Shown: positions 17,692 through 26,364, counted from the stretch's first letter. The stretch: DNA of 59,188 nucleotides from Pseudomonadota bacterium (GCA_021849075.1 JAJZTH010000022.1:1-59188), one strand, 5' to 3'. Notes: generated by a model not told the origin, from the letters alone. A program made the numbers and translations.

Positions 17692-18516
17692 TCAAAAGCC
17701 TTCCCCGATCCGGCTCCAGCGTGCGGCGGTGAACCAGGTCCAAGGCAGAAGCCAGTTGGCGCTGCCGTCGGTGGAGAAGACCGAGATCATCGCCTTGCCC
17801 ACCAGATTTTGTTCGGGGACCAGGCCGATGCCGCCGCCATCGACCGCCGGGAAGCGGCTGTCGGCGCTGCGATCGCGATTGTCGCCCATCATGAAGAGAT
17901 GGCCCTGCGGCACCAGCACCGTGTCGCGATCGTCCGCTGCGCCATCGGGCACGAGGTCGAGGACATTATAGCTCTTGCCGCCGGGCAGCGTTTCACGGAA
18001 TTGCGGGTAACGGCACTGCTTGCCGCCGCCGGGCGCGGCCTGTTCGAATTCGGGACGATAGCAGGGCGATGCGCTGCCTTCCTTGGCGGCGGCGTCTTCC
18101 ATGTTCGGCGTCACCGGAATGACGAGGTCGGCGACCTTCTGCTTGGGGATGGCTTGCCCGTTCAGATAAACCGTGCCGCCGCGCACCGCGATCATGTCGC
18201 CGGGCAGGCCGATGACGCGCTTGATATAGTCGTTCTTCTGGTTTGGCGGCGCCTTGAACACGACCACGTCGCCGCGCTGGGGCGTGGAAGCGAGGATGCG
18301 GCCGGGGATCAGCGGGATCGAAAAGGGCAGCGAATAGCGCGAATAGCCATAGGGCCATTTGGCGACCAGCAGATAATCGCCGATCAGCAGGCGCGGCTGC
18401 ATCGATTCCGATGGGATATTGAAGGGCGAGATGATGAAGCTGCGCAGGATGAAGACGAACACCGCGAGCTTGGCGAGAAACCAGAGGAAGTCCCGCGTTT
18501 CGGATTTGGCTGTCAT
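17692..18516 (-). CDS. lepB: Signal peptidase I
   Basis: Inner-membrane serine protease that removes signal peptides from exported proteins. The 274-residue product has one N-terminal membrane helix (about 10-28), the catalytic Ser38 in NIPSESMQP, the catalytic Lys99 in NDYIKRVIGLPGD, and the box E motif MGDNRDRSADSR. A long insert between K99 and box E, with a cysteine pair (SPCYRPE...KQCRYP), is typical of alphaproteobacterial enzymes. It heads the lepB-rnc-era operon. Confidence 0.96.
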   Translation of the reverse strand: MTAKSETRDFLWFLAKLAVFVFILRSFIISPFNIPSESMQPRLLIGDYLLVAKWPYGYSRYSLPFSIPLIPGRILASTPQRGDVVVFKAPPNQKNDYIKRVIGLPGDMIAVRGGTVYLNGQAIPKQKVADLVIPVTPNMEDAAAKEGSASPCYRPEFEQAAPGGGKQCRYPQFRETLPGGKSYNVLDLVPDGAADDRDTVLVPQGHLFMMGDNRDRSADSRFPAVDGGGIGLVPEQNLVGKAMISVFSTDGSANWLLPWTWFTAARWSRIGEGF

Positions 18517-18691
18517 GGGTGTGCGTCTTGTCCTTCATCCTGCCCCGAAAAGGGGCCGTCGCGGCTTTTGCGGCGTCGTAAAGGCCGCGTCAAGCACGCG
18601 ACATGGTGCATTGCACGCCAGACCTGTCTAGACAGAGACAGAATCGACCGGTGCAGCGTCGATCTCGACCAACGTCATAAGAGGATATTGC

Positions 18692-20209
18692 ATGACCAGC
18701 CCTGCACTGCCAGGTCCCTTGGCGTCTATCGCCGCGCTTCCGCAAGCAGACCTCAAATCGATTTTCACCACCGATCCCGATCGCCTGTCCAAGCTGGTGC
18801 TGACGCAGGGACCGATCCGGTTCGACTGGTCCAAAACCCACCTGACCGACGATCTGATGGCCGGCTTTCTGAAGCTGGTTGAAGAGCAGGGTTTCGCCGC
18901 GCAGCGTGACGCGCTGTTCGCCGGTGAAGCGGTCAACAATACCGAAGGCCGCGCGGCCGAACATCCCGCCGAACGCGGTGAGGGCAACGCCCAGAGCGTA
19001 GCGCAGGCCAAGATGCTGCATGCGCGGATGCGCGCGCTGATCGATGCGATCGAAGCCGGCGCGCTGGGCGAAATCCGTCATATCCTGCATATCGGGATTG
19101 GCGGATCGGCGCTGGGACCGGATCTGATCATCGATGCGCTGGATGGCGAGGGCATTCGCTATGATGTGGCGATCGTGTCCAATGTCGACGGCACGGCGCT
19201 GGAACGGGCGCTCGACAGCTTCGATCCCAAATATACGCTGATCGCCGTCGCGTCGAAGACCTTTACCACGACCGAAACCATGCTGAACGCGGCGAGCGCG
19301 ATCAACTGGATGGTCGAGGCGGGTGTCGAAGACCCCTATGGCCGGGTGATCGCGCTGACCGCGTCGCCGGATCGGGCGATTGCGTGGGGCGTTGATGAAA
19401 CGCGCATCCTGCCTTTCGCAGAGTCGGTGGGCGGGCGCTATTCGCTCTGGTCCTCGATCGGTTTTCCCGCCGCCCTGTCGCTGGGTTGGGATGCGTTCGA
19501 AAGCTTGCTGGAAGGCGCCGCGGCGATGGACCGGCATTTCCGCCTGTCTGCACCGGAAGAAAATGCGCCGCTGATCGCGGCCTTTGTCGACCAATATTAT
19601 ACCCGCGTTCTGGGATGCCAGACGCGCGCGCTGTTCGCCTATGACGAGCGGCTGAAGCTGCTGCCTTCTTACCTTCAGCAACTGGAGATGGAGAGCAACG
19701 GCAAGAGCGTGAAGCGGGACGGCACGCCTGTTGACGGCCCGACCGCGCCGATAACCTGGGGCGGGGTGGGCACCGACGCGCAGCATGCGGTGTTCCAGCT
19801 GCTGCATCAGGGCACGATCCTGTCCCCGGTCGAGTTCATCGCCTCGATCGAGCCGGGCCATGTGCTGGACCCGGCGCATCATCGTGCATTGCTGGTCAAC
19901 TGCTTCGCGCAGGGCGCAGCGTTGATGCGCGGCAAGGAGAATGCGGACGATCCGGCGCGCGCCTATCCGGGCAACCGGCCATCGACCACCATCCTGGTCG
20001 AGGATGTGACGCCCGAAGTAGTCGGCGCGCTGCTCTCCTTCTACGAACATCGCACCTTCGCCAATGCCGTGCTGATGGGCATCAACCCCTTCGACCAGTT
20101 CGGCGTGGAACTGGGCAAGGAGATCGCCAAGTCGATCGAAATGGACGGTCCGACCGGTTTTGACCCGTCGACCATGGCGCTGATCGATCTGGCGCTGGGC
20201 GGCGAGTAA
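18692..20209 (+). CDS. pgi: Glucose-6-phosphate isomerase
   Basis: Interconverts glucose-6-phosphate and fructose-6-phosphate in the cytosol. The 505-residue product has HIGIGGSALGPDLI, the SIS sugar-phosphate domains, VASKTFTTTETM, GGRYSLWSSIGFPAAL, the catalytic Glu in QQLEMESNGKSV, and the C-terminal signature with the catalytic lysine (FDQFGVELGKEIAKS). A Shine-Dalgarno AGAGGA precedes the ATG. It stands alone, with a hairpin repeat after its stop. It connects with the glycogen genes through glucose-phosphate supply. Confidence 0.97.
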   Translation: MTSPALPGPLASIAALPQADLKSIFTTDPDRLSKLVLTQGPIRFDWSKTHLTDDLMAGFLKLVEEQGFAAQRDALFAGEAVNNTEGRAAEHPAERGEGNAQSVAQAKMLHARMRALIDAIEAGALGEIRHILHIGIGGSALGPDLIIDALDGEGIRYDVAIVSNVDGTALERALDSFDPKYTLIAVASKTFTTTETMLNAASAINWMVEAGVEDPYGRVIALTASPDRAIAWGVDETRILPFAESVGGRYSLWSSIGFPAALSLGWDAFESLLEGAAAMDRHFRLSAPEENAPLIAAFVDQYYTRVLGCQTRALFAYDERLKLLPSYLQQLEMESNGKSVKRDGTPVDGPTAPITWGGVGTDAQHAVFQLLHQGTILSPVEFIASIEPGHVLDPAHHRALLVNCFAQGAALMRGKENADDPARAYPGNRPSTTILVEDVTPEVVGALLSFYEHRTFANAVLMGINPFDQFGVELGKEIAKSIEMDGPTGFDPSTMALIDLALGGE

Positions 20210-20229
20210 CCACTACAGCCCTTTGTTTT

Positions 20230-20293
20230 GAGCGAAGTCGAGAAATGGGAGCGCAGAGCTTGCCGCTTCCCGACTTCGTTCGAAGCGAACGAA
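20230..20293. repeat. Palindromic repeat, type F, after pgi
   Basis: AGCGAAGTCGAG is followed 30 bases later by a CGACTTCG-containing complement and then a second short TTCGAAGCGAA inverted piece. Arms CGAAGTCG/CGACTTCG are perfect. It may serve as pgi terminator; a weak T-run (TTGTTATG) lies downstream. Confidence 0.55.
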
Positions 20294-20400
20294 ATTGTTA
20301 TGAAAAATCCTATTTGTAACTGCGTGTCCTAGCCGCCATATCCGCCTTCAAGTTTCATGGCGCATCGCCCTGCACGCGACGCGCCGAGCGGAGGTCCAGC

Positions 20401-21747
20401 ATGAGCGAGTTTGATTTCGACCTTTTCGTCATTGGCGCCGGATCGGGCGGTGTGCGGGCGTCGCGCGTGGCGGCGGCGCATGGCGCGAAGGTGGCCGTGG
20501 CGGAGGAATATCGGGTCGGGGGCACCTGCGTCATTCGCGGCTGCGTGCCCAAGAAGCTGCTTATCTATGGCGCGCATTTCGCCGAAGATCTGAAGGATGC
20601 CCGCCGTTTCGGCTGGAATGTGCCCGAATGTGGTTTCGAATGGACCACGTTGCGCGACAATGTGTTGGCCGATGTCGACCGGCTGGAGGGCCTCTACAAC
20701 AATACGCTCAATAGCCATAAGGTCGAGGTTTTCCACGAGCGGGCGACCATCACTGGGCCGCATGGCATCAGGCTGGCCAGCGGGCGCGACGTGACGGCGA
20801 AGACGATCCTGGTCGCCACCGGCGCCTGGCCGCTGATTCCGCAAGTGGAAGGCGCGGAACATGGCATCACCAGCAATGAAGTCTTCCATCTGGACGCCTG
20901 CCCGAAGCGCATCGTGATCGTGGGCGGCGGTTATATCGCCAATGAATTTGCCGGCATTTTCCATCAGTTCGGCAGTCATGTGACGATGGTCAATCGCGGT
21001 AGCGACCTGCTGCGCGGCTATGACGCGCAGATCCGCGATCGCCTGCTTCAGATTTCCATGACCAAGGGGATTAATTTCCGCTTCAACGCGAAAATGGACC
21101 GGATCGAGAAGAATGACGATGGGACGCTCTGCGTCCACTTCAAGGATGGCGATCCGGTCGCCGCCGATGTCGTGCTGTTCGCCACCGGGCGCAAGCCGTT
21201 GACCGAAGGGCTGGGGCTGGAAACCGCTGGCGTCGAGTTGAACGAGAAGGGCGCGATCAAGGTCGATGATTATAGCCAGACGAGTTGCGAGAGCATCTAT
21301 GCCGTGGGTGACGTCACCGACCGGCTGCAACTGACGCCGATCGCGATCCGGGAAGGCCACGCCTTTGCCGACAGCGTGTTTGGGGATAGCAAGCGCAAGG
21401 TCGATTATAGCTGCGTGCCGTCCGCGGTGTTCAGCCATCCGCCGCTGGCCGGCGTGGGCATGACCGAGGCGGAGGCCAAAAATCACTATGGCACTGTGAA
21501 GGTCTATACATCCGACTTCCGGCCGATGAAGAATGTTCTGGCCGGGCGAGACGAGCGGTCGCTCTACAAGATGGTCGTGGATGCGACGACCAACAAGGTG
21601 GTTGGTCTGCACATGATCGGCCCGGACGCGCCGGAAATCCTTCAGGCGGCTGCGATTGCGGTGAAGGCGGGCCTGACCAAGCAGGATTTCGACGACACCG
21701 TCGCGCTGCACCCCAGCATGGCGGAAGAGCTGGTGCTGCTGAAATAA
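20401..21747 (+). CDS. gor: Glutathione-disulfide reductase
   Basis: FAD- and NADPH-dependent enzyme that reduces oxidised glutathione. The 448-residue product has the FAD motif VIGAGSGGVRASR, the redox pair C43/C48 in GGTCVIRGCVPKK, the NADPH-binding VIVGGGYIANEFAG, the second FAD motif IYAVGDVTDR, and the C-terminal catalytic His in ALHPSMAEE. Length and motif spacing match the glutathione reductase branch rather than lipoamide or mercuric reductase (no C-terminal cysteine pair and no N-terminal metal-binding domain). It is followed by a palindromic repeat that runs into the convergent gene. Confidence 0.95.
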   Translation: MSEFDFDLFVIGAGSGGVRASRVAAAHGAKVAVAEEYRVGGTCVIRGCVPKKLLIYGAHFAEDLKDARRFGWNVPECGFEWTTLRDNVLADVDRLEGLYNNTLNSHKVEVFHERATITGPHGIRLASGRDVTAKTILVATGAWPLIPQVEGAEHGITSNEVFHLDACPKRIVIVGGGYIANEFAGIFHQFGSHVTMVNRGSDLLRGYDAQIRDRLLQISMTKGINFRFNAKMDRIEKNDDGTLCVHFKDGDPVAADVVLFATGRKPLTEGLGLETAGVELNEKGAIKVDDYSQTSCESIYAVGDVTDRLQLTPIAIREGHAFADSVFGDSKRKVDYSCVPSAVFSHPPLAGVGMTEAEAKNHYGTVKVYTSDFRPMKNVLAGRDERSLYKMVVDATTNKVVGLHMIGPDAPEILQAAAIAVKAGLTKQDFDDTVALHPSMAEELVLLK

Positions 21748-21748
21748 T

Positions 21749-21864
21749 CCTCCTCGCTTACGGGGAGGTGGCTGGCCGTAGGCCAGACGGAGGGGGTGTG
21801 CCGTGTGGCACCTCCCCTCCACCAATCGCTACGCGATCGGTCCCCCTTCCCGTGCCGGGGAGGA
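21749..21864. repeat. Palindromic repeat, type E, copy 1
   Basis: A composite of GC-rich hairpins: CCTC...GGGGAGGTGG, GGCTGGCC/GGCCAG, GTGCC/GGCAC, and CGATCGC palindromes, ending CCGGGGAGG. It fills the space after gor and extends 36 bp into the 3' end of the minus-strand dioxygenase gene, where it encodes that protein's last residues (SSPAREGGPIA) and stop. Confidence 0.75.
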
Positions 21865-22563
21865 AAACGTCACCACCAGCGCGTCGCGCCAGGCGGGCTG
21901 TGTCGGGTCGACCGGGTGGATTTCGGTGACGCCGTGCAGGATGCGATGATCGTCGATCAGCATCGTGTCGCCCGGCTGGATCAGGGTGAATTCGCCCATC
22001 GGCGCGCCATCGGGCGCGCCGATGCGGGTGACGCCTTCACGGACATTGCGCCGTTCGATCAGCATCACCATCACCCGGTCCACGCCGTCGCGGTGCATTC
22101 CCTCGGGCGTGGGGCGGCCATGTTCGCCGGGCTTCGCCTCGATGCGGAATTGGTGCATTTCGACATGCCAGTCACCCTTGCGGTCGGGATCGAAGCTGGC
22201 GGCGCAATAGTGCAGGATCGCCTGCGTCGCCGGCAGGGCGATGGTGGCGTCCGCAACCGGATCGAACCAGCGCTGCACATCGCCATTGAGCGGATTATAG
22301 TCGCGGCTCTGATAATGGGGCTGGTGGGGCTGGCAAGTGAAGGCGCCGGCTTCGCAGCGGAAGGTCGCGTGACGGCGACGGCGATAGCGGCCGCCATCGG
22401 CCATGTAGAGATCAGGCCCCAGATCATCCCAGGTCCGGGCGAAATCGGCCCAGCCGCTTTGCGTGATACCCAGTTCCGCGCGCAGACCGGCCGCGGGCAG
22501 GCGAACATAGCCGTCCTGGAGCAGCGCATCGTCTATCGGGGAAAGGCTGTCCGTATCGCTCAT
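21829..22563 (-). CDS. 2OG-Fe(II) dioxygenase family protein (BsmA/IDO-like)
   Basis: Predicted iron- and 2-oxoglutarate-dependent oxygenase of the 2OG-Fe_Oxy_2 family, which includes amino-acid hydroxylases such as isoleucine dioxygenase; the substrate is unknown. The iron ligands are probably H and D of MHRDGVDRV and the later H of DDHRILHGVTEI. The start at 22563 is chosen because AAGGA lies seven bases upstream; the open frame extends to 22680 without support. About 244 residues, normal for the family. The last codons and stop come from a type E repeat. It lies 100 bp downstream of the glutaredoxin-MauE gene on the same strand and may be cotranscribed from the MerR-type promoter. Confidence 0.8.
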   Translation of the reverse strand: MSDTDSLSPIDDALLQDGYVRLPAAGLRAELGITQSGWADFARTWDDLGPDLYMADGGRYRRRRHATFRCEAGAFTCQPHQPHYQSRDYNPLNGDVQRWFDPVADATIALPATQAILHYCAASFDPDRKGDWHVEMHQFRIEAKPGEHGRPTPEGMHRDGVDRVMVMLIERRNVREGVTRIGAPDGAPMGEFTLIQPGDTMLIDDHRILHGVTEIHPVDPTQPAWRDALVVTFSSPAREGGPIA

Positions 22564-22663
22564 CATCGCTTCCTTTAGAGATCGCAGGAGACGAGCGACA
22601 GGGCCAATATCCGTAAGCCGGATTTCGCGGTCAATGGGCGCCGGCCAGCATCCGCGCTCCTGT

Positions 22664-23437
22664 TCAGTGGATGCTGACAAGCATCCACAGGGCCATCGCC
22701 ACCATCATCACATTTTCAGTGAGGGATACGAAGCCGAGCGGCACATTGCTGTTGCCGCCGACGCAGGCGCATTTGAGGTCGCGTTTCTCGATATAGACCG
22801 CCTTGTATACCGATACTGCGCCGATGCCGCCGATGAAGAGCGCGACCGGGATCGACAACCAGTCGAGGGCCCGCGTCAGCATCAGCACGCCCGCGCCCAG
22901 TTCCAGAAAGGGATAGGCCAGGCCATAGGGCGGCAGGCGGCGGGCGAGCAGGTCATAGTTGAGGAACATCGTGGCGAACCGATCGACATCCTGCAATTTC
23001 AGCATGGCCAGCAGCATCATCGCGATAGCGACGAACCGCTCCAGCGTGACGAAGGCGATCAGCGGCAGGAAGGTCAGCCAGTTGATCGCCAGCGCCAGCA
23101 GCGCCGCCACCGCGAAGACCGCCAGGACTGGCGTGTAGCTGGTCGCCTTGGGATCTTTCACCTTCAGGCCCAGATAGCGGCGCAGATCGTCATGGCCGCC
23201 GATCGGCTGGCCATCGATGAAGATTTGCGGCGTGGTCTTCACATCGTGCTGCGCCTTGAACGCATCGGTTTCCGCGCGGGTGGTGAGCCAATGATCATCG
23301 ACGGCATAGCCACGACGCTTCAGCAGCCAGCGCGCCTTGACCCCATAAGGACAAATGTGGCCGGGCATCACCATGCGGTAGAGGTTGGCGCTTTTGGGGC
23401 CAGTTTTTGGGCCAGTTGTGGGGGCTGGGCTGGTCAT
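22664..23437 (-). CDS. Glutaredoxin-MauE membrane fusion protein
   Basis: A 257-residue fusion. Residues about 15-90 are a glutaredoxin-like domain with the single-cysteine motif HICPYGVKARW and TTPQIFIDGQPIGGHDDL. The remainder is a MauE/DoxX-like membrane domain with about four helices and the conserved CACVGG...PLGF motif near the C terminus. MauE proteins are linked to disulfide formation or electron transfer to periplasmic partners, so a membrane thiol-redox role is a reasonable inference. The start ATG at 23437 is 27-34 bases downstream of a strong MerR-type promoter. It is divergent from the MerR gene. Confidence 0.82.
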   Translation of the reverse strand: MTSPAPTTGPKTGPKSANLYRMVMPGHICPYGVKARWLLKRRGYAVDDHWLTTRAETDAFKAQHDVKTTPQIFIDGQPIGGHDDLRRYLGLKVKDPKATSYTPVLAVFAVAALLALAINWLTFLPLIAFVTLERFVAIAMMLLAMLKLQDVDRFATMFLNYDLLARRLPPYGLAYPFLELGAGVLMLTRALDWLSIPVALFIGGIGAVSVYKAVYIEKRDLKCACVGGNSNVPLGFVSLTENVMMVAMALWMLVSIH

Positions 23438-23470
23438 CGTGCATCCATGGTCATTTATCGGATGCCGCCT

Positions 23471-23501
23471 ATATAGGGTCCGTACCATAGTACGGAGTCA
23501 A
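23471..23501 (-). promoter_or_regulatory. Mercury-MerR-type promoter and operator
   Basis: On the minus strand the sequence reads TTGACT (-35, 23501-23496), a 19-base spacer, and CTATAT (-10, 23476-23471). The spacer region holds the dyad TCCGTAC-CATA-GTACGGA (23479-23496). The over-long 19-bp spacer and this exact dyad are hallmarks of the mer operator of Tn21/Tn501, where MerR untwists the DNA to activate. It drives the glutaredoxin-MauE gene and overlaps the merR 5' region, so autoregulation is likely. Confidence 0.85.
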
Positions 23502-23504
23502 GAG

Positions 23505-23888
23505 ATGGGCATGACGATTTCCGCGCTGGCCCGCACCGCCGGGGTGAATGTGGAGACGGTGCGCTATTATCAGCGGCGCGGCCTGATCGATACGCCCGAG
23601 CGCGGGGAGGGCATTCGCCGTTATGAGGCGGAGGATGTGCGGCGGCTGGGCTTCATCCGGTCAGCGCAGGGCGCAGGCTTCACGCTGGAGCAGATTGGCG
23701 AGCTGCTGCAACTGGATGCCGGGCAGGACCGGGCGCGGGCGCGCGAACTGGCGGCGGAGCGGATCGCGGCGCTGGACCTGAAGATCGCGGAATTGCAGGC
23801 GGCGCGCGGAGCGCTGATGCGGCTGGCCCGGCAATGCCATGCCAGCGAGGAGGGGCCATGCCCGATCATCGCGGCGTTCGAGGGATAG
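23505..23888 (+). CDS. MerR-family regulator, mercury-MerR branch
   Basis: A 127-residue dimeric DNA-distorting activator. The winged helix-turn-helix is ISALARTAGVNVETVRYYQRRGL...GIRRYEAEDVRRLGFIRSAQGAGFTLEQIGELL, very close to mercury MerR. In the sensor part, the two C-terminal cysteines of the Hg site are kept (QCHASEEGPCPII, equivalent to C117 and C126), but the third ligand on the dimer helix, C82, is replaced by Arg in DAGQDRARARE. It may sense another thiophilic signal, or mercury less tightly. An ATG six bases later (23511) is an alternative start. The operator lies 8 bp upstream. Confidence 0.88.
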   Translation: MGMTISALARTAGVNVETVRYYQRRGLIDTPERGEGIRRYEAEDVRRLGFIRSAQGAGFTLEQIGELLQLDAGQDRARARELAAERIAALDLKIAELQAARGALMRLARQCHASEEGPCPIIAAFEG

Positions 23889-24226
23889 GCGCACGCGGCG
23901 CTTAACTTCGCATATTTCCCGCAGAATTGGACATTAAGTTGCGTGGGCCTGATCCTATCGGAAAGTGATGGGGCCGGACGATGGAAAGGGTCGGGCGGGA
24001 TTATGGCAGAGGGAATAAGGGATAGGACAGGGGCTGGATGCGGCCAAGTTCGGACATGTTCCCCCTCCCGTAAACGGGAGGGGGTAGGGGGTGGGCTGGA
24101 CGTAGCAACAGCCCACCCCGCTGCGACTAAATTCGCTACGCTCATTAAGTCTCGCTACCCCTCCCGCGTGCGGGAGGGGAATGGCGGGAATCCACCCAAC
24201 TGCGCCATTCAGCCCAGTATCAGCCT
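23889..24226. other. Gene-free stretch between MerR and the Rap1a/Tai gene
   Basis: 338 bp without a supportable gene. The middle (24061-24180) is a type E palindromic repeat; the remaining sequence shows no promoter, RNA or coding signal I can defend. Confidence 0.7.
24061..24180. repeat. Palindromic repeat, type E, copy 2
   Basis: Left part CCCCCTCCCGTAAACGGGAGG followed by GGTGGGCTG, then the complementary CAGCCCACC and, on the right, CCCCTCCCGCGTGCGGGAGGGG. Outer hairpins and the inner GGTGGGCTG/CAGCCCACC pair fold on themselves. It is related in design to 21749-21864. Confidence 0.8.
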
Positions 24227-24628
24227 TTACCGCTTCTTGCGGCTCGTCTTCTTCGCGGCGGGCTTGGCCGTTGGGCAGGGCCATGCCTTGCGGGTGGCGG
24301 CGAAGACCTGGGAGGAGGCGGATTTCTTGCGATCGATCGGATTTCTGCTGAGATAGGTGACGGTGGTGGTGCGCAACTGGTTGATCGTCACGTCGCCGGG
24401 GATGCAGCTTTTGAGCTTGTTGGCTTCCCGCGTGGTGTTGAACGCATCCACGGCCCCGCTGATATAGCCAAGGCATTCATAGCTTTTTTCGAAATAATCC
24501 TTGCCCTCCTTGTCCGCGGTGCAGACGGCGTAGAGATCGTCGCCCGAATAGAAGCCGGCCTGCGCGGCGGCGGGGGCCAGCGCAGCGGCGGCGAGGGCAA
24601 GGGCGATGTGATATGTTCGGCGCAGCAT
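24227..24628 (-). CDS. Secreted Rap1a/Tai-domain protein
   Basis: A 133-residue protein with a signal peptide (MLRRTYHIALALAAAALAP..AAQA), then a domain matching the Rap1a/Tai fold: FYSGDDLYAVCT, CLGYISGAVDAF, CIPGDVTINQLRTTTVTYLSRNP. Four cysteines could form two disulfides. The family is named after type VI secretion immunity proteins, but stand-alone members are frequent in alphaproteobacterial chromosomes without T6SS, and none is visible here. The basic tail (KKTSRKKR) is unusual. GGAG precedes the ATG by seven bases; ruvX ends four bases upstream, so cotranscription is likely. Confidence 0.82.
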   Translation of the reverse strand: MLRRTYHIALALAAAALAPAAAQAGFYSGDDLYAVCTADKEGKDYFEKSYECLGYISGAVDAFNTTREANKLKSCIPGDVTINQLRTTTVTYLSRNPIDRKKSASSQVFAATRKAWPCPTAKPAAKKTSRKKR

Positions 24629-24632
24629 CTTG

Positions 24633-25106
24633 TTACTCCATCCCCGCGACCAGGCCGTCGATCGCACCCTGCAAAATGTAGCTGGCGGCGAGTTTGTCGA
24701 CCAGTTCGTCGCGGCGGGCGCGGCTGGCGTCGGCCTCCAGCAGGGTGCGGGTGACGGCCTGCGTCGACCAGCGTTCGTCCCACAGCAGGATGGGATAGCC
24801 CAGATCGCCCAGATTATGCGCGAAGGCGCGGCTGGCCTGGCTACGCGGGCTGTTGCTGCCATCCAGGTTCAGCGGCAGGCCGATGACGATGCCCTTCACC
24901 TGCTGTTGCTCGATGAAGGTGGCGAGCGCCGGCTTGTCCTTGCTGAACTTGCCGCGATTGACGGTGTAGGCGGGGCTGGCGATGGTCCAGTGGGCGTCGC
25001 ACAGCGCAAGGCCGATCGTCTTGGTGCCGACATCCATGCCGATCAGCCGCCCGCCCTGCGGCAAAGCCTCCCGAAAGGCGACGCGATCCGTTGTTACCAG
25101 TGTCAT
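24633..25106 (-). CDS. ruvX: RuvX/YqgF Holliday-junction resolvase-like protein
   Basis: RNase H-fold nuclease family required for 5' processing of pre-16S rRNA in E. coli and proposed to act on Holliday junctions. The 157-residue product has [31 protein letters not shown] and [13 protein letters not shown], the three conserved acidic motifs. The ATG at 25106 is preferred because GGGGG lies six bases upstream and the N terminus is then of usual length; the frame extends to 25142. It is followed closely by the Rap1a/Tai gene. Confidence 0.93.
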   Translation of the reverse strand: MTLVTTDRVAFREALPQGGRLIGMDVGTKTIGLALCDAHWTIASPAYTVNRGKFSKDKPALATFIEQQQVKGIVIGLPLNLDGSNSPRSQASRAFAHNLGDLGYPILLWDERWSTQAVTRTLLEADASRARRDELVDKLAASYILQGAIDGLVAGME

Positions 25107-25138
25107 GGGGTGCCCCCTGTCACTTTTCTGGTCGCAAG

Positions 25139-26263
25139 TCACTTCTTCGTGAAGGCCGCCAGTCGTTTCTGCGCGTCTTCGCGCACATTGCCCCAGAACA
25201 GGCTATAGTCATAGACATGATAATTATTGCCCGGCAGGGTGAAGGGACCCATGTCCACCGGCTCCCCGATCATCAGCACGCCGCTGGTGTCGCAGCGGGC
25301 GGGGACGACGCCGGTGACGAGCTTGGGTGGCTGGCCCTGTTCGCGTGCGTCGAGCGTGCCCTTGTTGGCGCTGGCCGGGGCCTTGCCATTGAAGGCGCCG
25401 GTGATCGGGTTGGTGCAGAGCATGTGCGTGCCCTTGCGCGGCTGGCCGGTATAGCCGGTCTTGCGTTCGAAACTTTCGACCACGGCGGACGGATCGGCCG
25501 GTTCGGCATAGCTTTGCCAACTGACGATGCAGTGGGCCTGATCCTGTCGCGCGCAGGCGGGCAGGCCCAGGGCGGGCAGGTCCGCCTCCACCGACACCGG
25601 CCAGCCGACGACATAGGCGGCGACGACGCGGTCGGAGACGGGCTTGCCGGCAATCTGTTCGCGCAGCAGTTGCAGCAGGTGGCGTGACCCCTGGCTATGG
25701 CCGGCCAGGATCAACGGCCCGGTGGGATTGGCCTTGAGGAAGGCGGCGAAAGCCTGCTCCACATCGCGATAGGCGGCGGCGAGGGCCTGATCGCCGGCGG
25801 GCTTGTCGGTCAGGAAGGCGCCATAATTGGCCTGGCGATAGCGCGGCGCCCAAACGGAGCCGGCGGCGTTGAAGGCGCTGGCCTGCGCCATGACGAAGCG
25901 GCGAGCGGTGGCGTCCGCCTCCTTGTCGTCCAACCGGGCATTCCAGTGGGAATCGCCGAACGTGGTGATGTAGCTGGTCGGGTGGATGAAGAAGATCGCG
26001 GCCTTGCCCGTCGCGGCGCTTTTGGCGACACTGGCCGGCGTCCAAAGCGCAGGATTATCTTTTTCAATATCCGGCCGGGCGATCCACATCTTCGCGTCGA
26101 TATAGGCGTCTGCGGGGAGCGGCTGAAGCTGAGTGAATGGTTCGCGCGGCACCATGACCATGCGGATCAGTTGCATGCCCCAGACGCGATAGACAAGCAG
26201 CGCGGCGATCACCAGCACCACCAGCGTCGCAATGACATAGAGGAATTTGCGCGCCACCCACAC
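25139..26263 (-). CDS. DUF3089 alpha/beta-hydrolase-like protein, membrane-anchored
   Basis: A 374-residue protein with one N-terminal membrane helix (about 8-28) and a DUF3089 domain of alpha/beta-hydrolase type. The nucleophile elbow is [16 protein letters not shown] near residue 95 is a family signature. Substrate is unknown; an exported lipase or esterase is plausible. The start is a GTG at 26263, with a second GTG at 26257 better spaced from GGAG; either is acceptable. It lies upstream of ruvX on the same strand with a 32-bp gap to its start, so the three minus-strand genes may form one unit. It diverges from gatC. Confidence 0.85.
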   Translation of the reverse strand: MWVARKFLYVIATLVVLVIAALLVYRVWGMQLIRMVMVPREPFTQLQPLPADAYIDAKMWIARPDIEKDNPALWTPASVAKSAATGKAAIFFIHPTSYITTFGDSHWNARLDDKEADATARRFVMAQASAFNAAGSVWAPRYRQANYGAFLTDKPAGDQALAAAYRDVEQAFAAFLKANPTGPLILAGHSQGSRHLLQLLREQIAGKPVSDRVVAAYVVGWPVSVEADLPALGLPACARQDQAHCIVSWQSYAEPADPSAVVESFERKTGYTGQPRKGTHMLCTNPITGAFNGKAPASANKGTLDAREQGQPPKLVTGVVPARCDTSGVLMIGEPVDMGPFTLPGNNYHVYDYSLFWGNVREDAQKRLAAFTKK

Positions 26264-26364
26264 TCTCCGAAATTGTCATCTCTGTCTGGCCGAAGCCCGC
26301 AATGGTTTCAAGGGGCGCTAAACCGGCTTGAAGCGCGCAGGTGCGGGTGCTAGCGGCTTGGCCC

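Noticed and set aside
20401..21747. Mercuric reductase (MerA) reading for the glutathione reductase near the MerR locus
   Set aside because: It lacks the C-terminal cysteine pair and N-terminal metal-binding domain of MerA, and its HPSMAEE end and length fit glutathione reductase.
24227..24862. Longer form of the Rap1a/Tai gene starting at 24862
   Set aside because: The extra N-terminal part overlaps ruvX in another frame; the ATG at 24628 has a ribosome site and begins a signal peptide.
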